Below, in pieces: positions 1 to 12,400 of a DNA stretch of 64,000 nt; position 1 is the first letter of the stretch; each line of letters opens with the position of its first letter. The DNA comes from Conchocele bisecta (Eukaryota; Mollusca; Bivalvia; Lucinida; Thyasiridae): assembly GCA_029237695.1 (NCBI GenBank), contig CM055275.1, forward strand, positions 6,067,131-6,131,130, given 5' to 3'. A program made the position numbers and the translations under genes. A model generated the notes under the pieces. It was given only the letters and a program-made list of their open reading frames with translations, was not told the DNA's origin and searched no databases.

Positions 1-342
1 ACACGACCTCGTATTATAACAAATTGTATTAACTCTAATGTGAATATTTTGGCGGAAAATGCACATCTTCATTTGAGAATCATTGTTATCTTGCTATAAT
101 AGCTATAGTTAGGACATATTTATGCAAATAATATCGAATTACAGCTGCTTTTCCTAGGTCGGACACAACCTCGTATCATAACAAATGAAATAATGTGTTT
201 AAGGCTCTAACGTCAATATTGTAGTGGCAAGTTCATATGATCATCTGAGAATTATCGTTATCCTGCAGGAATACATAGAATAAATAGAAAATTACAATTT
301 TAAACATGTTATTTTGTTATGATACGAGGTCGTGCCCGACAA
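1..342. repeat. Direct repeat pair with inverted-repeat ends
   Basis: Positions 1-120 and 157-280 are two diverged copies of one sequence, both starting near CACRACCTCGTATYATAACA. The second copy is closed at 304-342 by the reverse complement of its start (GTTATGATACGAGGTCGTG), so 157-342 looks like a small inverted-repeat element. The first copy is cut by the window edge. No coding capacity is visible. Confidence 0.6.
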
Positions 343-680
343 AAGTTACAAGCCTTGTTCATATATATAGAGTTATACCGATGAAAGCCGAAATACGCCG
401 AATGCCTGTGATCCAGGTCAGCCTGTGCATCTGCAATCTGATCAGGATCTGCACTGCACGCCATTCCAAGACTGCTACGCACACCAGGCTTAAAAAAAGG
501 AATATATATCGTTATAAGGCTACACGCGTGTGCTATTTGATCAGGAGCCACATGTATCAAGTTACAGTTATATATGAGACACGCCATGTGATTTGTAGCA
601 ATTGACATAAGTCAACGTAAGTTACTGACAATATCGCATATTTTGTAAATATGTTTCATGCTTCTTATGTACATGTTTAT
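343..680. other. Gene-free stretch, probable old repeat remnants
   Basis: Short open frames exist on both strands, but none has a domain, a splice context or a plausible composition. The phrase around 405-465 (GATCAGGATCTGCACTG) recalls text near 2595, so this is probably repeat debris. Confidence 0.4.
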
Positions 681-1290
681 AATTCCAGCACAAAAATATT
701 TACACAATTCCCTAACATTTGATTGGTCCGTAGCAAGTCTCTGTCCAGAATTTATATCCCAGTAAACTCCATGCCGAACTACTTTCCGTAACCGTCGGGC
801 GCAGTTAAAATAATTCTAAAGTAAATGGAAAATAAACACATTTTCTTCATGAATTTATTTCAAATGCTGGAATTATAAGGAATGAATGGCCTTTTTGTGG
901 AATTTATCGGGGATATAAACTTGGAAAAGTCGCGGGAATACTGGACGAAGCCTTCCGGCCTTCGTCCAGTATTCCCACAACTTTTCCAAGTTTATACCCC
1001 GATCAATTCCATAAAAAGGCCATTCATTCCTATAATACATTCGCCATTTTCACAAGCAATACGGCCATAAACTACACAATTTGGACCTGATTCCTATAAA
1101 TAAATGGGAGATAACTAGCTACGATTCCTATGATTAGTTACCGACTTGTTAAGAAATATAAATTCAATCTCCTAAGACCACCCTGGTGGTGGCGCAAAAA
1201 GTCAGCGGCTGGAATTGAAGCCGCCTCACATGGTAAACATGTTCCGACTTACAAAATAATCCCAAAGCATATGCTTGAAACTGATGTAAA
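681..1290. mobile_element. Foldback element, family G copy 1
   Basis: A central hairpin at 881-1042 has arms starting GAATGGCCTTTTTGTGGAAT and their reverse complement. It is flanked by sequence that recurs at 16714-17424, partly inverted. The copy at 17040-17255 is the reverse complement of 681-880, and 17256-17424 matches 1140-1290. Two loci with the same internal order support a real dispersed family. It has no ORF of its own, so it is non-autonomous. Confidence 0.7.
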
Positions 1291-1555
1291 TTATATATTA
1301 ACATACCTGTGAAGTAGATTAGTACATCTATTGACTGGTTCCTGCAAGCAACGAGTGTCTACGGCATAATAAATCTGGATTATTATTTTTAACGTACTAC
1401 TTATTGACTACACCGCGCATGAATATCTGATGATTTAGTGTGGTTAAACCTAAATACAGCCTAAGAACAGGATATATTTCTGGAATTGGAAATTTATATT
1501 TTTGTCGTTTTGACGTCACGTTGCTTAGCTTCTGCGTGTCGTTACCTGTATTACT

Positions 1556-1797
1556 GGGGACCGTTTCACTAAACTTCGTACGATAAAAATGTTCGTACGA
1601 AGATTCTATAAATTCACTTCACACAGTAACGTGATTCATTAATGCTCCATTTTTTCCACCTACATGTCGGGGTCATTACATCTGACCAAATCCACCTAAG
1701 AGTTCACAAAATCGGCTGCCAATGCGAACTTTGTTGTACATTTTAAGTGTGCACTTACGAACTTCGTAGTCCTACGAAGTTTAGTGAAACGGTCCCC
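1556..1797. mobile_element. Palindromic MITE, GGGACCGTTTCACTAAAC ends, copy 1
   Basis: It starts GGGGACCGTTTCACTAAACT and ends with the reverse complement AGTTTAGTGAAACGGTCCCC. Related elements lie at 10871-11109 and 49891-50136. It lies directly upstream of the cathepsin L exon-boundary array, in what should be the last intron of that gene. Confidence 0.8.
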
Positions 1798-1852
1798 TGT
1801 ATCACTGTTGTTTTTTCTCAGTTATCCTAGGGGAAGTAATTTGCTTGAGTTC

Positions 1853-2440
<588 letters not shown>

Positions 2441-2473
2441 CTCCTTCACCCCTAACTTAGTAACTGCAATAGA

Positions 2474-2680
2474 TGTTGATATGTTAATTTTGCAACCAAT
2501 CCAATCGTCACACAATGGTTTTCAGACTTGTCCATTTATGAAAAGGGGGTATTTTGTGTTCTCAAAAATATGACAATTACTTTCAAAAAGTGCAGATCCT
2601 GATGGGACGGCTCGTTACGAGCCGGCTCATCTGGATCTGCACTGTTTGTATAAACCGCTATTTCGGGTTTAAAGGGTTAA
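2474..2680. repeat. Dispersed repeat with GAGACGGCTCGTTACGAGCC-type hairpin, copy 1
   Basis: It shares about 200 bp with 25394-25606, from GATATGTTAATTTTGCAACC to the final GGGTTAA. Near its end is a hairpin, GTGCAGATCC..GCTCGTAACGAGC..GGATCTGCAC. Both copies end AAAGGGTTAA. Non-coding. Confidence 0.75.
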
Positions 2681-2745
2681 CTTGAGGCGGGAGCACCGTG
2701 TGATAGATAGTGGGCCAAAGATCATGTTTGGGGTCAACCTGACAT

Positions 2746-3163
2746 CAAGGTGTATGATCATGTTGTATTAACAACAACAACAACAAGTACTGAAATTTCC
2801 AGAATCCATCTGATTCAAAGTAAGTATTTATTTTATAGTGTCCTTATTACGTAAAGGATTTTTATTAAATATGGCGCATCAAACGCGTCTTGTTAAGCTG
2901 CATTTGGTGGTCTCTGTATATTTGCCTAAACGTCTGTCGTTTTTGGGAAGAATCTCTGACACGGAAATCGATTCTTCGCAAAAACGACATAAGTCTGTGC
3001 CAAAAATCCCTGGACTACCAAACGCAGCTCATGAAGACGCGTTTGCTGAAATATATTTCATCAAAATCCGTTTCCTATTAAGGAAAATATCAAATAATAC
3101 TTTCAAGATTTCAACACTTTCAGCCACTGTTGTTGTTGTTATAACCACCTGATCATGCACCTT
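2746..3163. mobile_element. Palindromic MITE, AAGGTGYATGATCAYGTGG ends, copy 1
   Basis: The two ends are AAGGTGTATGATCATG plus (CAA)n and (GTT)n plus the reverse complement ending CATGCACCTT. The arms meet around GATTTCCGTGTC/GACACGGAAATC. Related copies lie at 6815-7169, 8535-8851, 27555-27930, 37455-37882, 47295-47516 and 48077-48495. The arms also yield overlapping short frames on both strands, which are not genes. Confidence 0.85.
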
Positions 3164-3384
3164 GTGACATGGGATACTGAAAAGGCTGTGGGGCACCAAC
3201 GTCTTCAGGGACACTCCACTACATGTAACAAATTCCAGTTGAACAAACCAAACAATGTGTTGCTTGAAAAAAGAAGTGTTGCTTGCAACCATTTTTCAAA
3301 ATGGCCGCTGTAAAAATCCTTTCATATCCATATATCGGGTATTAATGCAGATGGAAGCATCAATTCTTTGGCTGTACGCTATTT

Positions 3385-4335
3385 GTATAAGTTACACTCT
3401 GTCAGGCGGAAGACTCTGACATAGGACCCAATAATTGGCTCATTTGAAAAACGTTACACCACCCACCCATTTCCATACACAATACATTACAGTAGTTTCA
3501 AGGTCGACAAGAGTTTGGAAAAATGCCATAGACAGGCTTAGTTTCGAACTCGCTCAAACACAACACGTTTCGATTTTTCCTCTGACTTACGTCTCTGGCA
3601 ATGGGTAAATTAAATGCATTCAGGCCCCGAAATACATTCACTTTAAACATTTGTGTTTAGTATTATATTGTTAGTTACACGCATTTTAGCCACAGTTACA
3701 GAGAAAGTTCTTCTCTGTCCGAAATAATCCCACACAACCAGCTGCACGCAACGCCACCTGATTGGTTGAACTAATTTAGGAGTATTTATGATGCCCTAGT
3801 TCAGGTTTTCCCGTGACGTCATTATTGATCTTTCTGCGAATGTAACAAAGGAAATCCGAAAGCAAAGTTCACGGAATGTTATGTTGAAATGTTGGATGCA
3901 AATCCAAATAAAAGAACGTATTAGATACTTCTATGTTACTTCTCGATGTTAGTCGGTGATACGTATGGGATTTCGGCAGGATATTTCTGCTTCTACAGCC
4001 CACAAGAATGTGTGACATTTATTCTGGCACAATTATCGCCTCGACTTTGGTAGCTAATTTGCCCGTAACTAACGAAATGCTAAAAGCAGATGCTTGAAGT
4101 CAATATCATTGAGGACCTAAGACATTTATCGATTACCAGAGTCATAAATCAGCAGAAAAATCGAAATATGTGGTGTTTGAGCGAGCCAGAAAATACGGCA
4201 TTTTTGCGATTCTGATTCCCACCGTGAAAATACTGTAATGTATAATGTATGGAAATGGGTGGGGGTGTAATGTTTTTAGAATTAGGCAATTATCGGGTCC
4301 TAGGTCCGAGTCTTCCACCTGTGATAAGTTACTGT
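3385..4335. mobile_element. Long diverged inverted-repeat element
   Basis: The arm at 3390-3620 is matched by the reverse complement of 4130-4332; both contain CACCCATTTCCATACA and GGAAGACTC.GACNTAGGACC. The roughly 500-bp centre has no gene. The arms differ at many positions, so this is an older insertion than the near-perfect hairpins elsewhere. Confidence 0.65.
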
Positions 4336-4431
4336 TCACATATTGGATTTTAAAGGAATTAAATGCGAGGGAGCGCTAGCGACCGCAGCATTTAGTTCCT
4401 TAAAAGTCCAAATATGTGAACAATAACATAT
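4327..4431. mobile_element. Small hairpin MITE, GTTCACATATTGGA ends
   Basis: GTTCACATATTGGATTTTAA is mirrored by its reverse complement ending CCAAATATGTGAAC around a short GC-rich loop (GAGGGAGCGCTAGCGACC). A related hairpin is at 42022-42130 (AGCTCACATATTGAA / TCAATATGTGAACT). Confidence 0.65.
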
Positions 4432-5124
4432 TTATAGTTCAGCCAAATGTCCCATCCGAGTATTGATTTACCATTTCCTGTCGAACAATTAATGATTAAA
4501 TCTGGTTATATGTAACGTATTGGGGTTACATCTTGCAATATGTGAAATAAGTGTAGCTGGATACCGGCCGGTGCTTGGCTTAGACAGTAGGGCGAACTAT
4601 AACAAGGTATATTGTGAGTTGTACTCCATTTATAAATCTAGTTTATACCGTCATTCATTTATTACAAATCCAAAAATGGCTGCCAAAATGGCTGTCTTTA
4701 CATAAACAAATTTGCACCAGATTTCTGACTATGTGGTATCATAATGATGCCCGGTATAACTCATACTGTTTATCCTGTCAGATTATTTCTAGTCCACTAT
4801 GACGAAATGGAGTGTATTGCCTTTGTGTCACGTGTAGCATCATCAGCTCATAGAGGATACACTCATATATTCGTATCCGACTGTGAGTTTGTCATAGCTG
4901 ATCAGGAGCTACACTGGCCAAATATTTGATAAGTCACATGCTCACATGCAAGGTTCCACTCTCAATATTCATAGACCAGAGGCGTCGGAACAGGTCTGGC
5001 AGATCCGGCGACTGCCGGGTCAATACTTTTGACATATTTGGAATTCATATACACATATACATGTATATATATATAAAAACGGAATGTAAATATTTTTTCT
5101 GCAATTTTTCTCATTTTTCATCAG
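4432..5124. other. Gene-free stretch
   Basis: No credible gene. The phrase AGAGGCGTCGGAAC near 4979 is mirrored by GCTTCCGACGCCC near 5249. This suggests an inverted-repeat element of about 290 bp into which the hairpin at 5125-5194 has inserted. The rest is unassigned. Confidence 0.4.
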
Positions 5125-5194
5125 AAGTGTATGTTGTTACCACTCAGTTGAACCGTCTCGGCGAGACGGTTCAACTGAGTGGTAACAACATTCA
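5125..5194. mobile_element. Perfect hairpin MITE (CCGTCTCGGCGAGACGG core), copy 1
   Basis: A roughly 35-bp arm, GTATGTTGTTACCACTCAGT, runs to AACCGTCTCG and is followed by its reverse complement. Eight copies are present: here, 21822-21894, 40701-40773, 42696-42769, 50905-50979, 55109-55183, 56503-56578 and 58837-58912. The outer flank CATCAGAA / TTTCTCAACCAAAG is shared by several copies, so the true ends lie outside the hairpin. Confidence 0.85.
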
Positions 5195-5782
5195 CGTTCG
5201 GTGGGTGGCGGGGGCACCCACTAGATTCGCCGGACCAATCCTATGATGCTTCCGACGCCCTTGTAGACGGTGGCCAAATGGGATCCGGAAATAAGGCAAC
5301 CATTGTGATAGCTACAATAATTCGCCTCCGATATGTTGTCTACGGCTACAATTTGATACGTTCAAACAATGTGAGCAACCGAAGAGCATACCAAAACCTG
5401 TTGCATGTAGGTCAAAATGTAGTGAACTGTATGTTATACCTTTAAACAAACAATCTTTGATGTAGAACTAGTAAATCGTCAAAAATAAAAGAACAGGGAA
5501 AACATTTACCCATGGAAGCCATCTTTTCTCTTGTTGTTGTTCAACAATCAACATAACGAAATGAAGCTTTCAATTTTGCAAGATATTCATGTAAATGTCC
5601 GATTAATACCTTGACACGGTAAACTAACCACTGTCTGCATGTGTATGTTCTTTATTAATACTTTATTGATTTTGACATTTTTATATCGCTAACATATCAA
5701 TCACGCCGGATAACCGATTGCAAAAATCACTCTTCCATGTGTTACATTAAAGAGATGGGGTTAAATTGCTACCCTCGCGAGG
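5195..5782. other. Gene-free stretch
   Basis: AT-rich, with only short open frames and no domain or splice structure. No dispersed repeat that recurs in the window was recognised here except the fragment noted near 5249. Confidence 0.3.
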
Positions 5783-6719
5783 TACGGGGCGCCATGCAGG
5801 ACAGGTTAATTATGTGTACAAAACCAATTTTGTCCAGACAAAATTGAGTTTTGTAACACTAAAAATCACAAAATCCAATTATGTAAAATTCTGATATACA
5901 AAATTCATTTTTGTTATAAAGGATTCAATTGTGTAAGACAGAATTGAGTTTTGTGAACAAAATTCAGTTTTGTGGGACAGAATTCAGTTTTGTCCACAAA
6001 AGTCAGTTTTTTCCACAGTTTTGTGCGTAACTGATAGTCTATGTCATCTCTACGTTGATTGGTTGAGATCGGTCTTAGTCCATTTTACTAGAATGTGGAG
6101 TACACTTGCAGGTTTAAATATTTCAATGCGAAAATATAACCCAATATATCAATATTATACTTCTTTATGGACAGTTATGTTGGTTATATTATGATTACAA
6201 AATATATACCTCTTGTTCTATCCAAGAATCTTATTGTGACTAATCATGTATGCGAATGCCAGGGCGGCCAAATAACAACTAGTTTATATAAACATTTTAA
6301 CAATAGCATCGTTTTATTTCAAGTAACCAACATTGGGATAGCGTTATTAAATGTATGTACATAGTCAATATATAATTACAATAAACGGTTGCCATGGCAA
6401 CCAATTCACAAAATGTTATTTTACATCCAAGTTCCATCATGTTTGTTGCTGATATATTTGCATACATATTATTCAGGCCACATTTTTGTCATACTGTATC
6501 TGACCAATGGTAGTCCTTCTTACATGCGTGTGCCATATTTGGGCAACAGAATCGAAACGTATGCAAATACGTATACGAAACGTATGCAGAATTGAATTTT
6601 GTGACACAGAATTGAGTTTTGTGGCACAAAAGTGAATTTTGTGACACAGAATTGAGTTTTGCGGCACAAAAATGAATTTTGTTGACAAAATTGAGCCATG
6701 TCCCACTTTGCGCCCCGTA
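5783..6719. mobile_element. Inverted-repeat-capped satellite element (TTTTGTG..CAAAATTGAG arrays)
   Basis: The ends are TACGGGGCGC and GCGCCCCGTA, an exact 10-bp inverted repeat, followed inward by CATGCAGGACA and TGTCCCACTT. Just inside each end is an array of short units of the type ACAAAATTGAGTTTTGTG (5818-6025 and 6588-6690). The middle (6030-6585) is different sequence, probably a later insertion. The internal repeats are nearly self-complementary. No transposase is present. Confidence 0.7.
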
Positions 6720-6814
6720 TGAGGTAACGATTGTATTTTATCCCGTCACTACAGTGCGTATGTGCCGTGAAACACGGTGCCGTGAAACATTTATGATATC
6801 CTGTTAAAGAAGAA

Positions 6815-7169
6815 TTGAAAGTACGTATTCTTTTATATCGTCCTTATTGCGTAACGGATTTTGATGAAATACGGCGCATCAAACGCGTCTTGTTAAGCTG
6901 CATTTGGTGGTATCTGTATTTTCGCCCAAACTTCTGTCGTTTTTGCGAAGAATCGATTTCCGTGTCACCGACACGGAAATCGATTCTTCGCAAAAACTAC
7001 ATATGTTTGTGCCAAACTCCATGGACCACCAAATGCAGCTCGTGAAGACGTGTTTGCTGCGCCATATTTCATCAACATCCGTTGCATATTAACGAAAATA
7101 TCAAATAATACTTACTTTGGAGTGGGCGACGTTGTTGTTGTTGTTGTAACCACGTGATCGTTCACCTTG
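6815..7169. mobile_element. Palindromic MITE, AAGGTGYATGATCA family, copy 2
   Basis: Same arms and centre (CCGTGTCACCGACACGG) as 2746-3163. The right end TTCACCTT is present; the left terminal segment is missing, so this copy is 5' truncated. Confidence 0.75.
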
Positions 7170-7374
7170 ATTATGTGTAGTCATAATTATATGATTGGGC
7201 GAAGACGTCCGAAGTATACCGAGGCTGGTTGAGGGCACATAACTCGTGACAACCTCCAGTACCGTCAGTAACACGAGTTACCTGCCTGTAACTGTCCTCA
7301 GGCGGTCCGGTCTGTATGTATGCGCAAACTACATACAATAAGTTCCGGTTCTTGAGAAACTTGGTTTATTTTGA

Positions 7375-7900
7375 CATAATGGTGTTTAACGGTCTATCAA
7401 CAGCTATTCTCATGCTATCTATAAATATCACGCAATCTGATTGGCTGATGGTCATACATTACAGGTATATCATTGTTGATGAACGGTCGCAAATTATTTA
7501 AATATGCATTCCTACGCCAGTAGTAAAGGAGTGCATTAGAAATAGGTAACCGCATTGTAATTTTGAAATTTGCGGCGTATATCAGACAATGATAGGACGG
7601 AAAACATGTTTAATGGCTCCGCTAGCGCGTCGCCATTAAACAGATTTTCCAACCTATCATTTTCTGATATACGCCGCAAATTTGACAATTACAATACAGT
7701 TAACCCTATAATGTAATCTTAGGTCGAATAAATGGGATCGAATCCGATATGTTGCCTGTTGTTATTTTAACTTCAAAAGCGAATATCTACAGGGAAAAAA
7801 CAACAACATATATTCAGTTCTAAAATTAGAATAACCTGACCTGGTGCCAGGTCCTCACCGCTAAAGGGTCAGTTAGCCCCACTACCCAAAAGTAATAATA
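7375..7900. repeat. Dispersed repeat with TTTAACGGTCTATCAAC core, split by a hairpin
   Basis: GTGTTTAACGGTCTATCAAC at about 7383 and GACCTGGTGCCAGGTCC at about 7838 both recur in order at 36671-36870. Here the two halves are separated by a hairpin insertion at 7545-7703. The TTTAACG..CTATCAAC core resembles conserved tails of some molluscan SINEs, but I cannot confirm that. Confidence 0.5.
7545..7703. mobile_element. Hairpin MITE (GCGGCGTATATCAGA arms)
   Basis: The arm GGTAACCGCATTGTAATTTT runs to GTTTAATGG (7545-7615) and returns as the reverse complement at 7631-7703, around the loop CTCCGCTAGCGCGTCG. Only one copy was seen in the window. Confidence 0.7.
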
Positions 7901-8071
7901 TTAGTACTAATCGTATTGCTTTTATAATTTGTATCACCGCTTTCAACTCTCAACCAGAAAACCAACAATGTACATGAGGGTAACCAGGGATATCGGGATT
8001 CCGTTAAGGATGAATCAAATCGTTATATGTACCCTTCACATACTCCCACTTGAGAAATTTGAATTTTAAGC

Positions 8072-8532
8072 TTAAAGGAACAAGCCCACTCAGTAGGCAC
8101 ACACTGTCCTTTATAGGAATTAAATAAGTGCATAATCGTGTCACTATTCAAACAGTTCTAATTCTAATTACGAGTGCCCGCTATACAGATATAATCATTT
8201 AGTAATAAAGCTATAATGAGGTGCTATAATGAGGTGCGATATTTTTTCATTATTTATACTAATTAAATGCGTCACCTGAAAAAATAATATTTTCGACAGA
8301 ATATAAAGTATGATCATTGTACATCAAAAATTAAATGCCGAGCATAAATAGTAACATTTTAAGGAAACACGGTTATCGCCCCTGATATCAGTGAGGAAAT
8401 TTACGTCCGATATAAATTGTATAATAATGCCAATAAATACGTGGGCTAATGTTTATTTTGCCAGAAAATGTATCAGATGATGTCTCTGATATAAATAATA
8501 TGTTGTGCCTACTGTGTGGGCATGTACCTTTA
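8072..8532. mobile_element. MITE with TTAAAGGTACATGCCCACTC-type ends, copy 1
   Basis: It starts TTAAAGGAACAAGCCCACTC and ends with the reverse complement-like GTGTGGGCATGTACCTTTAA, with GTAGGCAC inside both ends. A second near-complete copy is 58779-59366. Fragments lie at 11171-11250, 12400-12745, 56652-56848 and 58024-58073. Non-coding, probably non-autonomous. Confidence 0.75.
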
Positions 8533-8534
8533 AT

Positions 8535-8851
8535 AGGAAACGGATTTTGATGAAATATGGCGCAGCAAACGCGTCTTCATGAGCTGTATTTGGCGGTCCC
8601 GGGAGTTCGCACATACTTCTGTAGTTTTTGACACGGAAATCGATTCTTCACAAAAACGACAGACGTTTGGGCCAACGTACCGAGACCACCAAGTGTAGCT
8701 TAACAAGACGCGTTTGATGCGCCATATTTCATCAAAATCCGTTACATAAAAAGGAAAAAAAAAAAAAAAACTCATTGTACTTTGAATCGGAGGGCTTCTG
8801 GAAGTTTCAGTACTTGTTGGAGTTGGTGTAACCACGTGATCATACATCCTT
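8535..8851. mobile_element. Palindromic MITE, AAGGTGYATGATCA family, copy 3 (deleted centre)
   Basis: It abuts the preceding MITE end. One arm of the usual central hairpin is shortened (GTAGTTTTTGACACGG), and a 19-nt poly-A lies at about 8755-8770. The right end is GATCATACATCCTT. Confidence 0.7.
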
Positions 8852-8879
8852 GTATATACCCTATTGGTTCATACAAAAC

Positions 8880-8953
8880 TTTTTGTCGTTCTTGCGAAGA
8901 ATCGATTTCCGTGTCTACTGACACGGAAATCGATTCTTCGCAAAAACGACATA
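8880..8953. mobile_element. Core hairpin fragment of the same MITE family
   Basis: GAATCGATTTCCGTGTC followed by TACT and its reverse complement; only the centre of the palindrome is present. Confidence 0.65.
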
Positions 8954-9165
8954 AAATATGTATATGTATGCGGTAGTGTTGGAAACTGTCCCGAAAATCC
9001 CCAGCACAACGGATATACCTTATACAATAGAACCTCTCTAAACCGGACACATTGGTGACCCCATAGTGTTAAATTTAGATGGGTGTCACTGTCATTTATG
9101 TGATTGCCGTGTCTGTTTATGATTGCAAAGGATGGAAACTGTTCACGGAGTGCTTTCATTTTTAT

Positions 9166-9237
9166 TACAGTGGAGCATCTCTAAACCGGACACTTTGGGG
9201 ACCTCCCAGGGTGTCCGGTTTAGAGAGGTTCCAATTT
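9166..9237. mobile_element. Tc1/mariner-like MITE (CCGGTTTAGAGAGGTT hairpin)
   Basis: TACAGTGGAGCATCTCTAAA is mirrored by GGTTTAGAGAGGTTCC.A. The better copies at 27980-28062, 42397-42470 and 57570-57642 are bounded by TA, which suggests a TA target. Single ends of the family lie at about 9024, 9517, 27449, 42249, 51692 and 57755. Confidence 0.8.
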
Positions 9238-9349
9238 AAATACAGCTACATACAGTCCGGATTGGTTCCGGATTCCACAACCGAACGATTTATCCTTGAT
9301 ATATTGATGTATTTCATGAAATTACAGAGTCCAAAATTAAAAAAAGGCG

Positions 9350-9925
9350 TGTCTAATATCGTTTCGACGTTGTTTTCGTTAATCGACGTGTCACATTTAA
9401 ACCAACGAAAACATCGTTTTCTAATCAAAAACAACGAACACGATGTCAAAACGATGCGTTGAAAGAAACAGAATGAGTTTAAAAGTGGGAATTCACGTGC
9501 ACATCAAATAATGATACAGTGAAACCTCTCTAAATCGGACACCAATAAAGCCCCAGTGATCTTAATTTTGATGACTTTCTTGGTCATTTATAATAGGTGA
9601 TGATGTCTGTTCGTGGTCGCATAGCACACAACGTTTACAAAATTTACAATAATTGTCATAAACATGTACAATGTACTCTCAAACTTTTGTCAACTTTTGT
9701 CGCCATTTACGGAAAATAATGTAAATTTTGTAAACGTATTTCAGAAAATTACGCAGATGTCCCAAGGTACAAATTCCCATAGCGTATCTAATATCGTTTC
9801 GACGTCATTTTCGTTAAACAGATTAGACAGCAACGAAAACATCGTTTTCTAATGAAAAACAACGACAACGATGTCAAAACTATGCGTTGAAAGAAACGGC
9901 ATGAGTTTAAATAGTTGGAAGCCAG
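9350..9925. repeat. Two copies of the CGTTTTCGTTGGTTTAAACG repeat
   Basis: 9350-9495 and 9784-9925 share ATATCGTTTCGACGT, AACGAAAACATCGTTTTCTA and GATGCGTTGAAAGAAAC in the same order. Related text occurs at 15300-15600, 15855-16420, 20110-20330, 35200-35350 and 58320-58570. Sequence between the two copies has no gene. Confidence 0.6.
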
Positions 9926-10035
9926 GGCCCAGTTGCTCAAAGCTTCTGTTAGCTTAACAGACTGTTAAATCCTTAGCTTTGCTAAGTATTTAACAGTCTG
10001 TTAAGCTAACAGAGGTTTTGAACAACCGGGCCCAG
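9923..10035. mobile_element. Hairpin MITE with GGGCCCAGTTGCTCAAA ends
   Basis: Ends GGGCCCAGTTGCTCAAAGC / TTTTGAACAACCGGGCCC surround the stem TTAACAGACTGTTAAAT / ATTTAACAGTCTGTTAA. One copy in this window. Confidence 0.75.
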
Positions 10036-10362
10036 GTATTTAAAAGAATCTTGTCTTCACGTACAAACAAAATAACGATACTAATTCCTATGCATATCGT
10101 TTGAATAAAATGATCGCTTCACTTCGTTTTCCATGCATGTGTTTCCTTTTGGAAAGTTCAACAAATCTTCGCTGCATACAGTTCTGAATTTGAATGCAAA
10201 TGGTGTCATTAGACTGTTAAATGAAGCAGTTGTAACTGTTTCAAGCTTCAAACAATTCCAGGGCCCAGTAAACTACAGACGTAATGTAGTTGACGTTACA
10301 GCATTGAAGGCAAACAACAACATTACTCAAAGAAATGATCAAACTCAAAACACCACAAACAG

Positions 10363-10648
10363 TACGGAGCCCTGCAGGGGACATAGACTTTTTTTTCATT
10401 AATTCGTTCCCACGAAATAACAATTTGTTCCCTCGAATTTACAATTCGTTCTCACGAAATAACAATTCGTTCCCTAGTATTAACAATTCGTTTCCATGAA
10501 ATAACAATTCGTTCCGTCGAATTGACAATTCATTCCCTGGAATTGACAATTCGTTCTAACGAAATAACAATTCCTTCTCGTGAATTGACAATTCGTTGAC
10601 GGATTAATAAAAAAAAAAAAAGGTCTACGTCACATGCAGGGCTCCATA
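10363..10648. mobile_element. Inverted-repeat-capped satellite element (AACAATTCGTTCCC array), copy 1
   Basis: Caps are TACGGAGCCCTGCAGGGGAC and the approximate reverse complement ending GCAGGGCTCCATA. Inside is an array of about 20-nt units AACAATTCGTTCCCNCGAAT. The other members are 31618-31770, which has lost one cap, and 52041-52730, the longest. Confidence 0.8.
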
Positions 10649-10837
10649 CCAACAGTCCTACTGTGTAAGGCCCCTTTACTGTGGTTTCTCACAGATCTGT
10701 GATTCTATCATGAAAATGTGCATGAATAAATTCACAACCGCCTGTGTTAAGCTTGCGAGGAGTTTCAAAGTTTCTGGACATCTATTGGCAATATCAACTC
10801 GCAATTAAGCAGTATGATTGGCTGTGTGCGCAGCTCT

Positions 10838-10872
10838 GGGGGGGGGGGGGGGGGGTGGGGGGGGGGGGGGGG
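10838..10872. repeat. Poly-G tract
   Basis: A run of 35 positions, all G except a T at 10856. It directly abuts the MITE at 10871. Length is likely unreliable in the assembly. Confidence 0.8.
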
Positions 10873-11109
10873 CGTTTGACTAAACTTCCTACGACTAAAA
10901 TGTTCGTAAGTGCAAAATTATGATAGTCTGTAAATTTCACATTAACAATGTTTTCTTGTAAATAATTATTGGATTTACATTTATTGAGCATAGGCTGCAT
11001 ATGCAGCCTATGATCAATAAATGTAAATCCATAAATTCAAATTTACAGACGATCTTAAATTTGCACTTACGAACATTTTAGTCGTAGGAAGTTTAGTGAA
11101 ACGGGCCCC
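10871..11109. mobile_element. Palindromic MITE, GTTTCACTAAAC family, copy 2
   Basis: Arms TAAACTTCCTACGACTAAAA and the reverse complement ending AGTTTAGTGAAACGGGCCCC. The centre is GGCTGCATATGCAGCC flanked by AATAAATGTAAATCC. It closely matches 49891-50136. Confidence 0.8.
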
Positions 11110-12400
11110 TGGTTCCGCCAATCAGTCTGCATGTTTTACTAGTAAAGCATAATATTCAAGTCTGTTTTAAAGGTACATGATCACTCAGTAGACACAACAT
11201 GTTCTTTAAACTAGAGACATCATCTCAGATGTTTTCTGGCAAAATTGACGAATGTTGGTAACATTATCGCAGGCGGTGGTGTACACTTGACCACAAATAA
11301 CAAACTTATTTGAACGAATGATTAAACTCAAAGCAACTCAAAGCAACACAAACAGACGTACTTTGTAAAGCCCTATAACGTTGTGTTTTGTTTATCGGAG
11401 ACTGGGGGCAAGCATAGTATAGGAATAAGACAAAGATGTTCACATGGTATTCATTTCGGAAATATCAGATATGTGAATTCGACAGCAAAATCGTTGACGG
11501 GGTATTGATTGCGTAAGTATCAGATATGTGAATTAGACAGCAAAATCGTTCCAAAACCGGGCATTTGAGACCAAAAATTGTCAGGCCAATGACCGTTGGC
11601 CCGTTTGTTTCCGAATTTACTAATATCTGCCATACAGTCGAAATATGTGCATTAAATGAAGGAGGCAATGAGGCGGTTAATTTAACTTATCGCACGAAGC
11701 TGGTATGTCAGGCCGTGAAAAGGGTTGAGTGTGTGTGCATGTGATACATGTATATGGAGACTCAGCCGTAAACTTACAGTGTTATCCTATATAATGATGA
11801 TATTTGAGGGTTGGTCAGGGCAAAACATATCAGGCTGGGAATGATCGATATCGGGTTAGGCAAAGTATGATGTAACATGTTTTCGGGCCCAGCTACTGTC
11901 GTTTCGCGGCTTATCGTTATATACGAGATGCTATTATTCGAGCTCAGGTGCGGCGTTTATCTGTTGTTATTTGGTTAGATGACGAAAGAAAAAGAGAAGA
12001 TAATACACGGCGGTACAGAATGTGTCCATATATTAGGGAGTGGCGTGTGTGTGCAAGTATCAGGCTGACAGTTGTTTAGCCTTCTGAGCTAAATCTCACA
12101 GTGTATAGTTTCGTGGAATTGATAAGGAAATGGTCACGTACCATACAGCCGGTGACGGTCCAACATTTTAAAGTTTGATTTCAGACGATGCAGATTACAG
12201 TCAATAATGTTTAACAAGGGCAATGCGGGCGGCCAATTCCGACCTGAATGTAGCAGGTTTTGTATTTTTGTTTTGGTCCTCTACGTCATGACAGAACTGC
12301 ATTTTCATAGGATAAGAAAACAAATAAACGGAACACGGAACATCATTTTAAAGTTGGGGGCCCATCGATTGGGCAAAGCTGTTATTTATAGAACTTAAAC
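11110..12400. other. Gene-free stretch with small direct repeat
   Basis: No exon or ORF of substance. A fragment of the TTAAAGGTACATG family lies at 11171-11250. A direct repeat of TATCAGATATGTGAATT..GACAGCAAAATCGTT occurs at about 11464 and 11519. Otherwise unassigned. Confidence 0.4.
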